Assembly: GCA_045805805.1 (NCBI GenBank)
Contig: JBJMKO010000047.1
Location: forward strand, 1 to 64,000
Direction: 5' to 3'
Origin: VRUE01 sp045805805
Lineage (GTDB): Bacteria > Actinomycetota > Thermoleophilia > Solirubrobacterales > 70-9
Length of the DNA: 64,000 nucleotides
A model generated the notes under the pieces. It saw only the letters and a list, made by a program, of their open reading frames with translations. It was not told the DNA's origin and did not search any database. This document shows positions 52,511 to 61,732 of this stretch, in pieces. How positions within the stretch are numbered: position 1 is the stretch's first letter; each line of letters starts with the position of its first letter. The position numbers and the translations under genes are program-made.

Positions 52511-53581
52511 ATGCACGCGATGCGAAAGCCAATCGCCCTGGTCGCGCTTGCCGCGATCGCGCTCTGCCTGGCCGGCGCGGCGCGCGCCGAAGCGGGTGCG
52601 CTGCTGCCGCACGGCAAGAAGGTCTTCTTCGGGGTCAGCGACACCGGCGACATGGCCGATTTCGGCCATTTCAGCACCGCCGTGCACAAGCACCCGGCGT
52701 TGATCGAGAGCTTCCGCACCTGGGGCTCTGACTTCCCCGACTCGATCGAACGCTGGCAGACCGCGCGGGCGCGGCCGGTGCTTCACATCGCCACAGCCGA
52801 CAACAACGACGGCCACGAGCTGATCGACCCCCGCTCGATCGCCCAGGGCTACGGCGACGAGTACCTGCTCCGGCTCAACAAGCTGTTCTGGGCGAAGAAG
52901 ATGCGGGCCTATGTGCGGCCGCTGGGCGAGCCAAACCGCTGCCTCAACGTCTACGCCTCCTACGACTGCGCCGGCAAGCCGCGGGACACCGCCCACAGCC
53001 CGCGCTGGTACAGGCTCGCCTTCCGCCGCATCTACCTGTTGCTGCACGGCGGCGGCAAGCGCGGCAAGGTCGACGCCCGCCTCGCGCACGCGGGCCTGCC
53101 GCCGCTGAGAAGCTCCGTGCCGGGCCTGCCGCGGGCGCCGGTCGCCGTGATCTGGAGCACCCTGCCCGCCGGCTCGCCGACCGTCCCCCAGAACCGGCCC
53201 AAACACTTCTACCCCGGCTCCGAATACGTCGACTGGGTGGGCACCGACTTCTACTCCGACAACCAGGACTGGAAAGCGCTGACCGGGCTCTACAACCGCT
53301 TCTCCGACAAGCCGTTCACGATCCCCGAGTTCGGCGTCTCCAGCGGCGACGATCCCGCCTACGTCAAGCGGCTGATCGTCTGGGTGCGGCGCCACGGGCG
53401 CTGCAAGATGGTCGTCTACTACCAGGACTTCGGTGCCTCCAGCAGCTACCGGATCCAGAACTACCCGGCCAGCCTCGCGGTGCTGGACCACGCCCTGCAC
53501 CACAAGCTCTTCCCGTCCTTCGCGCCCAACCCGCCCAAGGCCCCACCACCGCCCCCGGGCGGGCTTGCGCCCAAGGGCTGA
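52511..53581 (+). CDS. Secreted glycoside hydrolase-like protein
   Basis: About 356 residues. Signal peptide (KPIALVALAAIALCLAGAARAEA). Clan-A features: acid/base Glu in AYVRPLGEPN and candidate nucleophile Glu in FTIPEFGVSS, with HFYPGSEYVDWVGTDFY and HGRCKMVVYYQDF, like GH26 mannanases. The C-terminus is Pro-rich (PPKAPPPPPGGLAPKG). It lacks the carbohydrate-binding modules seen in some relatives. Substrate unproven. Confidence 0.75.
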   Translation: MHAMRKPIALVALAAIALCLAGAARAEAGALLPHGKKVFFGVSDTGDMADFGHFSTAVHKHPALIESFRTWGSDFPDSIERWQTARARPVLHIATADNNDGHELIDPRSIAQGYGDEYLLRLNKLFWAKKMRAYVRPLGEPNRCLNVYASYDCAGKPRDTAHSPRWYRLAFRRIYLLLHGGGKRGKVDARLAHAGLPPLRSSVPGLPRAPVAVIWSTLPAGSPTVPQNRPKHFYPGSEYVDWVGTDFYSDNQDWKALTGLYNRFSDKPFTIPEFGVSSGDDPAYVKRLIVWVRRHGRCKMVVYYQDFGASSSYRIQNYPASLAVLDHALHHKLFPSFAPNPPKAPPPPPGGLAPKG

Positions 53582-53589
53582 CCCCCCGG

Positions 53590-54972
53590 TCAGCCCTTGC
53601 GCCGGTGCGGTTGCGCCTTCTTGCCCTTGGGAGCCACTCTCGCCGGGGCGACGCCCCGGCGGAGCTTGTAGGGCTGCAGCGCCGTGATGCTGGAGTAGCC
53701 GGTCAGGTAGATGCGGCGGCCGTCGGAGATCACCGGCGAGTAGGTGCCGCGGCCGTAGTGGAAGACGCGCCGCCCGCTCCTCATCATGAAGCCGTTCGTC
53801 GCGTTGTTGGTGAACTCGGCGACGTAGACGATGTCGCCGATCGCCGAGAGCGAGCCGACCACCTGGCCACCGGCCGAGCGGCTCCAGCGCACGCTGCCGT
53901 CCTTGGCGTCGAGCGCGTAGACGTTGCCGTCGAAGGAGCCGATGTAGACGGTGGGCGGGCTGTGGCGGGTGCCGGCGACGGTCGGTCCCGAGTAGGCGTA
54001 GCCGCCGGTCGAGTAGCTCCAGGCCAGCGTCCCGTCCCTGAGGTCGAAGCTGTAGACGCGGTCGTCGTTGTTGCCGGCGTAGACGCGGCCGAAGGCGACG
54101 GCCGGGGTCGAGTAGAACTGCCCAGAGGTGCCGAATCCCTGCCCGAGCGAGGAGGTCTGCCACTTGATCTTCCCGGTCTTGGCGTCGACCGCGTTCATGT
54201 AGCCGCCGTAGTCGCCGACGTAGAGGGTGCCGCCGTAGTAGGCAGGCGCCGACTTGATCGGGCCGCCGAGGCTGGTCGCCCAGCGGACGTTGCCGCTGAT
54301 CGTGCTCAGCGCGTAGAGGCCGCCGTCCTCGCAGCCGAAGTAGACGGTGCGGTCGATCACCACCGGCGAGGACTCGGCCCGGCCCGGCAGCGAGTGCTTC
54401 CAGATCACCTTGCCGGTCTTCGCGTCGAGCTTGACGATGTGGCCGGGAACGAGGTTGACGATGTAGAGGCGGTGGCGGTAGTAGGCGGGCGAGGAGGCGT
54501 TGAGACGGCCGATGCTGCGTTCCCAGAGGACCTTGCCGGTGTCGGCGTCGAGGGCGAAGGCGGTGCCGTTGTTGTTGACCCCGTAGAGCTTGCCGCCGAC
54601 GTAGATCGGCGGGAACTCGAGCAGCGGCCGCTCGGTGTAGCGCCAGAGCTTGCGGAAGGGCGGTTTGATCCCCTTCGCCGGAAGGTAGCGGGTGCGGGCC
54701 GGGTTGAGGCCGAAGATCGGCCAGTTGACCGTCTTCGCCTCCGGCTTCGGCGGCTTCTGCGGAACGAAGGCCGCCTGCGGGTTGTGGACGTCGGCCGGAC
54801 GCTTGAGCAGCTCGTATGCGAGCAGGCCGGCGCCGACCAGCGCGATCAGGCCGGCCACGATCAGGCCTACGGCGAGGTGTCGCTTCTGGTGCCAGAAGCG
54901 GCCGGCCTCCTGCCGCAAGCGCTTGGCCTCGCGGCGAATTCGGGCGGCTGGCGATTGGCGCGGATCGGTCAC
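53590..54972 (-). CDS. Membrane-anchored PQQ-like beta-propeller protein
   Basis: 460 residues, GTG start after AGGAGCTG. One membrane helix (AVGLIVAGLIALVGAGLLAYEL) and a series of repeats such as AFALDADTGKVLWERSI, VKLDAKTGKVIWKHSL, MNAVDAKTGKIKWQTS, VYALDAKDGSVRWSRS, which is the PQQ/YWTD-type propeller. Exposed on the cell surface. It has the Trp-docking repeats of PQQ dehydrogenases but no dehydrogenase residues, so it is more likely a protein scaffold. Confidence 0.88.
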   Translation of the reverse strand: MTDPRQSPAARIRREAKRLRQEAGRFWHQKRHLAVGLIVAGLIALVGAGLLAYELLKRPADVHNPQAAFVPQKPPKPEAKTVNWPIFGLNPARTRYLPAKGIKPPFRKLWRYTERPLLEFPPIYVGGKLYGVNNNGTAFALDADTGKVLWERSIGRLNASSPAYYRHRLYIVNLVPGHIVKLDAKTGKVIWKHSLPGRAESSPVVIDRTVYFGCEDGGLYALSTISGNVRWATSLGGPIKSAPAYYGGTLYVGDYGGYMNAVDAKTGKIKWQTSSLGQGFGTSGQFYSTPAVAFGRVYAGNNDDRVYSFDLRDGTLAWSYSTGGYAYSGPTVAGTRHSPPTVYIGSFDGNVYALDAKDGSVRWSRSAGGQVVGSLSAIGDIVYVAEFTNNATNGFMMRSGRRVFHYGRGTYSPVISDGRRIYLTGYSSITALQPYKLRRGVAPARVAPKGKKAQPHRRKG

Positions 54973-55016
54973 CGGCGCAGCTCCTGCTCGTCAAGGCGCC
55001 GGCCCATCCGGGCCCG

Positions 55017-55463
55017 TCAGCCTCCGGCAGCCGCGCGGCGCTCGGACTCCTTGACCACCCCGTCGACCAAGCCCTTCACCCCCTGCTTGACCGCGGCGAC
55101 GACGAGGCCACCGACAACCGGAATGGTCGGCTGCGTCCGCACCGCGTAGACCATCCTGGTCCCACCCCCATCCTGCGCACTCAGCTCCACCGTCCCGACG
55201 TGATCGCGCACCGGCAAACCGGAAAGCAGCATGTAGGAGAAGCGACCGGGAGACTCGTAACCGATCACTTCCTCCCGCAGCGCCGGCCCGACAGCGGTCA
55301 GCTTACGAATAGCCCCGACACCATTGGGAGCCGGCTCCCCCTCCCGCTCCAGCACCGACTTCCGCAAAGGTGTCAGCTCCGAATATCGCCGATGGTCGGT
55401 AAGCACTTCGAAAACCACCTCGGCCGGCGCCTTGACCTCTCGCGTAAAAGTGAAGCTAGCCAC
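55017..55463 (-). CDS. SRPBCC-family protein
   Basis: 148 residues from GTG (ASFTFTREVKAPAEVVFEVLTD). This is the START/Bet v 1-like fold (FVLTDHRRYSEL, RKLTAVGPALREEVI, RFSYMLLSGLPVRDHVGTVEL), which binds hydrophobic ligands. An upstream extension would run through the family-A palindrome, so the GTG is preferred. Function unknown. Confidence 0.85.
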   Translation of the reverse strand: MASFTFTREVKAPAEVVFEVLTDHRRYSELTPLRKSVLEREGEPAPNGVGAIRKLTAVGPALREEVIGYESPGRFSYMLLSGLPVRDHVGTVELSAQDGGGTRMVYAVRTQPTIPVVGGLVVAAVKQGVKGLVDGVVKESERRAAAGG

Positions 55464-55478
55464 AGCCGCAAAGGCTAT

Positions 55479-55592
55479 AGGGAGGGCCGGGTGCCCCTCC
55501 CGGCGGCTTGTACTTTTTTGGTGCTTCAACCTCGAGAGACCAGCCCCGCCCCACCGAAAAAGTTGAGCCGAGAGGGGCACCCGGCCCTCCCT
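55479..55592. repeat. Family-A palindromic element, copy 3
   Basis: Perfect 21-base outer arms (inner part GGGCCGGGTGCCCCTC) that share no sequence with the arms of the other two copies, but enclose the same CTTGTACTTTTT and CCCACCGAAAAAGTTGAGC pieces in the same orientation as copy 1. Thus the stem is kept while the sequence changes. It lies between two minus-strand genes. Confidence 0.85.
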
Positions 55593-56595
55593 ACACCAGC
55601 CGCCACTTCTCTGGATCGGTCCCCTCGACCTTCTCGACCTCGCCGAGAATCGCCAGATGGTCGAGGCAAGAAAGGACGATTTGGAGGACCCAGGCGCTGA
55701 CCGGCGTGTTCAGGTTCTCGGCGCCGACGATGTCGCCAACCACCTCGAAGGGCGGCTTCTCGCCCTCGGCGAGCGACTCGCGGGCCTTGCCGAGCAGCTC
55801 GTCGACCTGCCGCCGCGCCTCGGCGATCTTGGCCCCGGGGTCGCGGAAGGGGCGCCCATGCCCAGGCAGGCAGAGGTCGACCTCGAGCGGCTCGACCTCG
55901 TCGAGGCCGCGCAGGAACTCGCCGACCGGGTCCGGGCTGTGACCGTGATCGAAGAAGAGCACCGTGCGTCCGAGCAGGTGATCGCCGGAGATCATCAGCT
56001 TGCGCTCGGGCTGGTGCAGGACGATGTGCGAGGGGGCGTGGCCGGGCGTCTCGTGGACCTGCCAGGTGCCGAGATCGGTCTCGACCTCGACTCCCGCCAG
56101 CAGGTCGCGGTCAGGCTCGACGATCGCATCGATCCCCGTCTCCTCGTCGCCGCTGCGCGACTCGCGGTAGCGCTCCAGCGCCGCGGCGGGAACGCCGCTC
56201 TGGCGCGCCACCTCCAGGCGGTGCTCCAGGGCCGCCGCCGGGTCGTCGGCGAGCAGCCGCACGTGTTCCCAGGCGGGGTGCATCCAGAGCTCGCAGCCGG
56301 CGCCCTCGACGATCGGCGCCGCCAGGCCGTAATGGTCGGTGTGCGAGTGGGTGCAGACCAGCAGCCGCACGTCCTCGAGCCCGAAACCCACCTGGGCGAG
56401 GGCGAGGTCGAACTGGCGCATCCGCCCCTTGCCGCCGATCCCGGTGTCGAAGAGGACGATGCCGCCATCGGCGGCAACCGCCCAGACGTTGCCGTGGGGC
56501 ACGCCGGGCCAGGGCAAGGCCAGCCGCAGCCTCCAGACGCCCGGCAGGACCTTCTCGACGCGCGGCGCCTCGGGACGTTTGCGGTCGGCGGCCAT
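55591..56595 (-). CDS. MBL-fold metallo-hydrolase
   Basis: 334 residues. Zinc motif CTHSHTDHYG (His83, His85, Asp87, His88), then HETPGHAPSHIVLH, MISGDHLLG and CLPGHGRPF. A C-terminal helical extension (PGAKIAEARRQVDELLGKARE and VLQIVLSCLDHLAIL) makes it longer than simple MBL proteins, like the hydrolases that carry a winged-helix-type tail. Substrate unknown. Confidence 0.9.
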   Translation of the reverse strand: MAADRKRPEAPRVEKVLPGVWRLRLALPWPGVPHGNVWAVAADGGIVLFDTGIGGKGRMRQFDLALAQVGFGLEDVRLLVCTHSHTDHYGLAAPIVEGAGCELWMHPAWEHVRLLADDPAAALEHRLEVARQSGVPAAALERYRESRSGDEETGIDAIVEPDRDLLAGVEVETDLGTWQVHETPGHAPSHIVLHQPERKLMISGDHLLGRTVLFFDHGHSPDPVGEFLRGLDEVEPLEVDLCLPGHGRPFRDPGAKIAEARRQVDELLGKARESLAEGEKPPFEVVGDIVGAENLNTPVSAWVLQIVLSCLDHLAILGEVEKVEGTDPEKWRLV

Positions 56596-56620
56596 CGCCG
56601 CGGCACACTATCTCCCGAGC

Positions 56621-56664
56621 GTGTCTGAGCTGAGGGGGCCATACGACCCCCTCAGCTCAGACAC
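56621..56664. repeat. GTGTCTGA palindrome, copy 2
   Basis: GTGTCTGAGCTGAGGGGG and its perfect complement around an 8-base loop. It lies between the divergent MBL and MFS genes, and resembles the 48080 repeat in the outer GTGTCTGA/TCAGACACCCCCT part. Confidence 0.7.
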
Positions 56665-56706
56665 CCCCTGCGGCAGGGGGCACTGTCCTCGGATAGGTTG
56701 CGGGAC

Positions 56707-58260
56707 GTGGAGTCCAGCAGCCCCCAGCGCGCCGGGCTCGTCCTCTCCGCGCTGATCCTGGTCGCGGCGGTGGCGAACCTCAACCTGGCGGTCGCCAACG
56801 TCGCCCTGCCGGACATCGGCAAGGCATTCGGCTCCGGCCAGACGACGCTGAACCTGATCGCGGTCGGCTACTCGCTGGGCCTGGCGACCTCGGTCCTCTA
56901 CCTGGGCGCGCTCGGCGACCGCTACGGGCGCAAGGCGATGCTGCTGCTCGGCATGGGGCTCTCGATCCCGGCATCGCTGCTGGCCGGCTTCGCCCCCTCC
57001 GACGAGGTCCTCTTCATCGCCCGGCTCTTCGGTGGCGTCGCCGCCGGCATGGCCTTCCCGACCACGCTGGCACTGATCACCGCGCTCTGGTCCGGCAGCG
57101 ACCGCACCCGCTCGATCGCGCTCTGGTCGGCGATCGGGGGGGCGATCGCCTCGCTCGGACCGCTGCTCTCCGGCGCCCTGCTGGAGCAGTTCGACTGGGG
57201 CTCGGTCTTCCTCGTCACCCTGCCGCTGGCGGCTCTCGCCCTCTTCCTGGCCTGGCGCTACGTCCCCGCCCACGTCAACGAGAGCACCGAGCCGGTCGAC
57301 AACCTCGGCGGCATCCTCTCGGTCCTCCTGGTCGCGGCGCTGGTGCTTGGGATCAACCTGGCACCGGTCCCCGGCAAGGGGGCGCTTGCAATCGGCCTCG
57401 GCATCGTCGCTCTCGCCGCGACGACGGCCTTCGTGATGCGCCAGCGGCGGACGCGCTCGCCACTGTATGACCTAGAGGTCGCGGGCAGGCGGATCTTCTG
57501 GGTCGCCGCCTGCGCCGGGATCATCGTCTTCGGCTCGCTGATGGGGGCGATGTTCATCGGCCAGCAGTTCCTCCAGAACGTGCTCGACTACTCGACCCTC
57601 GACTCCGGCCTGGCGATCCTGCCGGCGGCTGTGCTGATGGTGATCGTCGCCCCTCGCTCGGCGAAGCTGGTCGAGGCTCGCGGCGCCCGCTTCACCCTGT
57701 TGATCGGCTACGTCTTCTGCGTGCTCGGCTTCCTCACCATGCTGCTGCTCTGGAAGGAAGACATCTCCTACTGGAAGGTCGGGCTCGGCTATGCCTTCAT
57801 CGGCATCGGCGTCGGCTTCGCCGGCACTCCCGCGTCTCACTCATTGACCGGCTCGGTGCCGGTGAAAAGGGCCGGGATGGCCTCGGGCACCGCGGACCTG
57901 CAGCGCGACCTCGGCGGCGCGATCATGCAGTCGATCTTCGGCGCCCTGCTCACCGCCGGCTATGCCGCGGCCGCCGGCGCCGCGATCGCCTCCTCGGGGG
58001 AATCGGCCAAGGTCACCGAAAACGTCCAGGGCGAGCTGACCAAGTCCTTCTCCAGCGCCGCCGACGTTGCCGCCCAGTACCCCCGGCACAGCGAACAGAT
58101 CGTCGCCGCCGCCAAGGCCTCCTTCCTGCAGGGGGACGAGTGGGCCTACGCGGCCGGGATCCTCGCGATCCTGCTCGGCGGGGCGTTGGTCTTCTTCCGC
58201 TTCCCAAAGAAGGACCAAGAGCAAACCCTACTCGCCCAGTACCACGCCGAAGACACCTGA
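56707..58260 (+). CDS. MFS drug-efflux transporter (DHA2 type)
   Basis: 517 residues, GTG start (a TTG nine bases upstream is possible). About 14 membrane helices; motif A GALGDRYGRKAMLL and motif C-type ALWSAIGGAIASLGPLLSGALLEQFDW. Belongs to the EmrB/QacA group, which export toxic compounds with protons. A large extracytoplasmic loop of ~75 residues (SGESAKVTENVQGELTKS) lies near the C-terminus. Confidence 0.92.
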   Translation: MESSSPQRAGLVLSALILVAAVANLNLAVANVALPDIGKAFGSGQTTLNLIAVGYSLGLATSVLYLGALGDRYGRKAMLLLGMGLSIPASLLAGFAPSDEVLFIARLFGGVAAGMAFPTTLALITALWSGSDRTRSIALWSAIGGAIASLGPLLSGALLEQFDWGSVFLVTLPLAALALFLAWRYVPAHVNESTEPVDNLGGILSVLLVAALVLGINLAPVPGKGALAIGLGIVALAATTAFVMRQRRTRSPLYDLEVAGRRIFWVAACAGIIVFGSLMGAMFIGQQFLQNVLDYSTLDSGLAILPAAVLMVIVAPRSAKLVEARGARFTLLIGYVFCVLGFLTMLLLWKEDISYWKVGLGYAFIGIGVGFAGTPASHSLTGSVPVKRAGMASGTADLQRDLGGAIMQSIFGALLTAGYAAAAGAAIASSGESAKVTENVQGELTKSFSSAADVAAQYPRHSEQIVAAAKASFLQGDEWAYAAGILAILLGGALVFFRFPKKDQEQTLLAQYHAEDT

Positions 58261-58270
58261 GCCCCTGCCC

Positions 58271-58315
58271 TCCGGTGCGCTTTATGCACGTCGGAGGTGC
58301 ATAAAGCGCACCGGA
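58271..58315. repeat. Palindrome after the MFS gene
   Basis: Perfect 19-base arms (TCCGGTGCGCTTTATGCAC and complement) with a 7-base loop. Possible terminator between two co-directional genes. Confidence 0.65.
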
Positions 58316-58348
58316 AGGGGTTGCGGGCCGGGTTGCGATGATGCGGTG

Positions 58349-59533
58349 ATGGTCGCCGGCGACGAAATCCGCTCCTCACGGCTCAGCGCCATGCTGCGCG
58401 AAGGCGAGCGGGTGACGCCGCTGGAGCTCTTCTTCGACCTCGTTTTCGTGCTGGCGATCACCCAGTGCACGGCACTGATGTCGCATCACCCGACCTGGTC
58501 GGGGATGGCGCAGGGTCTTTTGGTGCTCGGAATGCTCTGGTGGGCCTGGACCGGCTACTCCTGGCTGACCAGCGTGATCGACCCCGAGGAGGGGGCCGTG
58601 CGACTGGTCATGTTTGGGGCGATGGCAGCGCTGCTGCTGGTCTCGCTCTGCGTGCCGGAGGCGTTCGGCAGCCTGGCGCTCGCCTTCGCGCTGATCTACG
58701 GCGTGGTGCGCACCGCCCACATCGCCCTCTTCATGCTTGCCAGCCCCGAGGACGACGCCCTGCGCCACTCGGTCCTGGGATTGGCCGCGAGCTCCACCCT
58801 CGCGGTCATGCTGCTGGCGACGGCGTCGCTCTTCGACGGTCTCGCCCAGGGGACGCTCTGGGCGCTGGCCCTCCTCCTCGACATGGGCGGTCCCTACTTC
58901 TTCGGCGCCGAAGGCTGGAAGCTCGTCCCCGGCCACTTCGCCGAGCGCCACGGGCTGATCGTGATCATCGCCCTCGGCGAGTCGATCGTCGCGATCGGAG
59001 TCGGCGCCTCCCATGCTCTCACCCTCGGCATCGGCGCAGCCGCCGTGCTCGGTGTCGCCCTGACGGCGGCGATGTGGTGGGTCTACTTCGACATCGTCGC
59101 CATCGTCGCCGGCAGGCGCCTCGCCGAGGCCGAGGTCGGCAAGGTGCGGAACGAGATGGCGCGCGACTCCTACTCCTACGTTCACCTCGCGATGGTGGCC
59201 GGGATCGTGCTCGTCGCCTTCGGCCTGAAGACGACGATCGGCCACTTCGACGCCCACATGCACACCGTGCCCGCCTTCGCCCTGCTCGGCGGCCTCGCCG
59301 TCTACCTGCTGGGCCACGTCGCCTTCCGCTACCGCCACATCCACACGATCAACCGCCAGCGCCTGTTGCTCGCGATCGTGCTGCTGATCTTGGTTCCGGT
59401 GGCGACCGAGGTGCCGGCACTCGTCGCGCTCGCCACCGCCAACGTCCTGATCTGGGCGATGATCGCCTATGAGACTCGCAGCTACGGTGAGGGTCGCCGG
59501 CGGGTGCGGCGTCCTCAGGCGGCCGAAGCCTGA
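58349..59533 (+). CDS. LtrA-family membrane protein
   Basis: 394 residues. RVTPLELFFDLVFVLAITQ at the start is the LtrA (low temperature requirement A) signature, and GGPYFFGAEGWKLVPGHFAERHGLIVIIALGESIVAIG is the conserved middle. About ten membrane helices. The function of the family is poorly known. Confidence 0.92.
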   Translation: MVAGDEIRSSRLSAMLREGERVTPLELFFDLVFVLAITQCTALMSHHPTWSGMAQGLLVLGMLWWAWTGYSWLTSVIDPEEGAVRLVMFGAMAALLLVSLCVPEAFGSLALAFALIYGVVRTAHIALFMLASPEDDALRHSVLGLAASSTLAVMLLATASLFDGLAQGTLWALALLLDMGGPYFFGAEGWKLVPGHFAERHGLIVIIALGESIVAIGVGASHALTLGIGAAAVLGVALTAAMWWVYFDIVAIVAGRRLAEAEVGKVRNEMARDSYSYVHLAMVAGIVLVAFGLKTTIGHFDAHMHTVPAFALLGGLAVYLLGHVAFRYRHIHTINRQRLLLAIVLLILVPVATEVPALVALATANVLIWAMIAYETRSYGEGRRRVRRPQAAEA

Positions 59534-59636
59534 TCGCGACGGCAGCGGGGCCCGACAAAGGAGACAACTGAATTTCCTGGGGAACGACGAAAAACCGTTG
59601 CGCTAAAGGATTACGCAGTATTGTCGTTCGATAACA

Positions 59637-60830
59637 GTGCTAACAGGAAAACGCTGCTTTTGGCTCGCCTTGATCCTCGCGCCGGCCCTCCTGGCCGGCT
59701 GCGGTGGCAGTGAAGATTCCACCGCAAACTCCTCCACCACCGGCCTGCCGAAGACAATCGTGATCGGTGCCGCGATCGCCAAGAGCGGCTGGCTTGCCCC
59801 CTACGACGCCAGCATTTCCGCGGTCGAACAGCTCGCCGATGAAGTCAACGCCAAAGGTGGCATCGACGGCAGCAAGCTCGAGGTGGTCCAGGTCGACAAC
59901 CGCTCCGACCCCCAGCAGGCCCCGATCGCCGCGCAACAGGCGGTCGAAAAGGGCGCCAACGTCCTACTCCTCAGCAGCGAGTCGCTCACCGCCGCCGCGG
60001 CCACGCCGGTGGCCGAAGAAAACGACGAGCTCAACTTCAGCCTCTCCGCCAACGAACCCGGCTTCGGCCCGCCGACCACCGGCCGGCTCTCCTTCAGCGC
60101 CTACCCCAGCGTGCTCAGCGAGGCGAGCGCAGACGCCACCTTCATGCACGAAAAGGGGCTCGAGCGCCCGTTCCTCTTCCGCGACACCGCAATCATCTAC
60201 GGCAAGGCCTACTGCGAGGGATTCCAGGAGGCCTGGGAGCACCTCGGCGGCTCGATCTCCGGCTCCGTCGACTTCAAGAACGAAGACGAGTCGATCGCGA
60301 GCCAGGTCAACCAGCTGAAGAAATCCGACGCCGACTCGGTGGTGATGTGCTCGTACCCGCCGGGCGGCGCGGCAGCGGTGAAGCAGGTCCGCGACGCCGC
60401 CGTCGACCTGCCGATCATCGCCACCGGCTCCTTCGACGGCACCTACTGGCTGAAGGGCATCTCCAACACCAAAGACATCTACGTCGCCACCAACGGCTCG
60501 TCCTACGACCCGCCCAACGAAACGGCGGCGAAGCTGTTCGAAAAGCTGGAAAAGGCAGGGGTCGAAACCGACGTCTCCAGTGTCCTGCTCTCGGCCTACG
60601 CCGGCGGCCAGCTGATCGTCGACGCAATCGAAGAAACCGGCAGCATCGACGGCAACGCGCTCACCGACGCACTGGAGGCCAGGCCCCACCAGACCGTCCT
60701 CGGCAAGATCTCCTACACCAAGGACTTCCACTACGCGAACGGCAACTGGCCGATATACGTGTACGCGAACGGCAAGCCGAAGCACGTCACCACCATCACT
60801 CCACACTACCTACCCGAATACGGCGGCTAG
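59637..60830 (+). CDS. ABC transporter substrate-binding lipoprotein
   Basis: 397 residues, GTG start. Lipoprotein signal (LALILAPALLAGC, lipobox LLAGC). It is a Peripla_BP_6 (LivJ/LivK-like) protein: IVIGAAIAKSGWLAPYDASISAV, EQLADEVNAKGGIDGSKLEVV, FRDTAIIYGKAYCEGF. It binds a branched-chain amino acid, amide or aromatic ligand for the LivF/LivG ABC proteins further along. Confidence 0.92.
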   Translation: MLTGKRCFWLALILAPALLAGCGGSEDSTANSSTTGLPKTIVIGAAIAKSGWLAPYDASISAVEQLADEVNAKGGIDGSKLEVVQVDNRSDPQQAPIAAQQAVEKGANVLLLSSESLTAAAATPVAEENDELNFSLSANEPGFGPPTTGRLSFSAYPSVLSEASADATFMHEKGLERPFLFRDTAIIYGKAYCEGFQEAWEHLGGSISGSVDFKNEDESIASQVNQLKKSDADSVVMCSYPPGGAAAVKQVRDAAVDLPIIATGSFDGTYWLKGISNTKDIYVATNGSSYDPPNETAAKLFEKLEKAGVETDVSSVLLSAYAGGQLIVDAIEETGSIDGNALTDALEARPHQTVLGKISYTKDFHYANGNWPIYVYANGKPKHVTTITPHYLPEYGG

Positions 60831-60877
60831 TCGTATGCGGTCCTGAGCAAAAGCGCGAAGGTACTCTGGGGACCCAA

Positions 60878-61732
60878 ATGGCCAAGCCCACTCAACCGGT
60901 CAGGGGCCGGCCAAAGCAATCGTCCGACGTCCCCCTTGCCGGCAGCCGCAAGCTGAACCGAGGCAGCGAGGTACCGCTCTACTTCCAGCTCGCCGCGGAG
61001 CTTCACCGAATGCTGGAGCTTGGAACCTGGGAGCCCGGCGCGCGCTTTGCCACGGAGCGTGAGCTCGAGGAAGAGTTCGAAGTCTCCCGCGCGGTGACCA
61101 GGCCGGCGCTCGACCTCCTCGTTGGCGACGGCACGATCTTTCGGATCAAAGGCTCGGGCGCCTTCGTCGCCGCGCCTCGCAATAAAGTCGAGGCGACCGG
61201 CCTCGTGAAATTGTGGGCAAGCGGCGATGGCGATCGCTCGGCGTCCGTGGTCAGCGTCCGCAGACGCACACCCGACCGGACGGTGTCCCAGTTCCTCGAG
61301 CTGGGCAAATCGCGAGCCGAGATCGCCCAGGTGACGGCGGTGGTCGACGCCGACGAGCCATCGGCCTTCGTCGTCGACTCCTACTCCTCGATCGCTCGCC
61401 TTCCATGGCTTCTCCCCACCGCAGCGGCGCTGGCAAACAGCGCCAACCCCCCTCGACCCGGCAAGCTGGAGCTCACTCGGAGCACCGTCTCGGTCGAGCA
61501 CACCTTCTTCAGCGGGTGGGCAGCGTCCCAGGTGGGCTCCAAAGCTGGCAATCCAGCCCTGATCGGGCGCTTCGTCCAGTTTGGTCGGACGATCGGGACC
61601 AAGCGGGAGCGGCCGCTCGAGTTCGCCCGCCTGATCTGGCGTGCCGACACCACTCAGCTCACCTTCGAGCTGGAAGGAGCGGCGGATCGCAGCAACGCGC
61701 GACGCACGAACTCGGAGAAGGCCTCGCGGTAG
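60878..61732 (+). CDS. GntR-family regulator (HutC/UTRA type)
   Basis: 284 residues. Winged helix: VPLYFQLAAELHRMLELGTWEPGARFATERELEEEFEVSRAVTRPALDLLVGDGTIFRIKGSG. C-terminal UTRA-like ligand domain (SRAEIAQVTAVVDADEPSAFV). It is downstream of the substrate-binding gene and convergent with the Rieske gene, overlapping it by 79 bases, so it likely senses a substrate of that pathway. Confidence 0.9.
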   Translation: MAKPTQPVRGRPKQSSDVPLAGSRKLNRGSEVPLYFQLAAELHRMLELGTWEPGARFATERELEEEFEVSRAVTRPALDLLVGDGTIFRIKGSGAFVAAPRNKVEATGLVKLWASGDGDRSASVVSVRRRTPDRTVSQFLELGKSRAEIAQVTAVVDADEPSAFVVDSYSSIARLPWLLPTAAALANSANPPRPGKLELTRSTVSVEHTFFSGWAASQVGSKAGNPALIGRFVQFGRTIGTKRERPLEFARLIWRADTTQLTFELEGAADRSNARRTNSEKASR

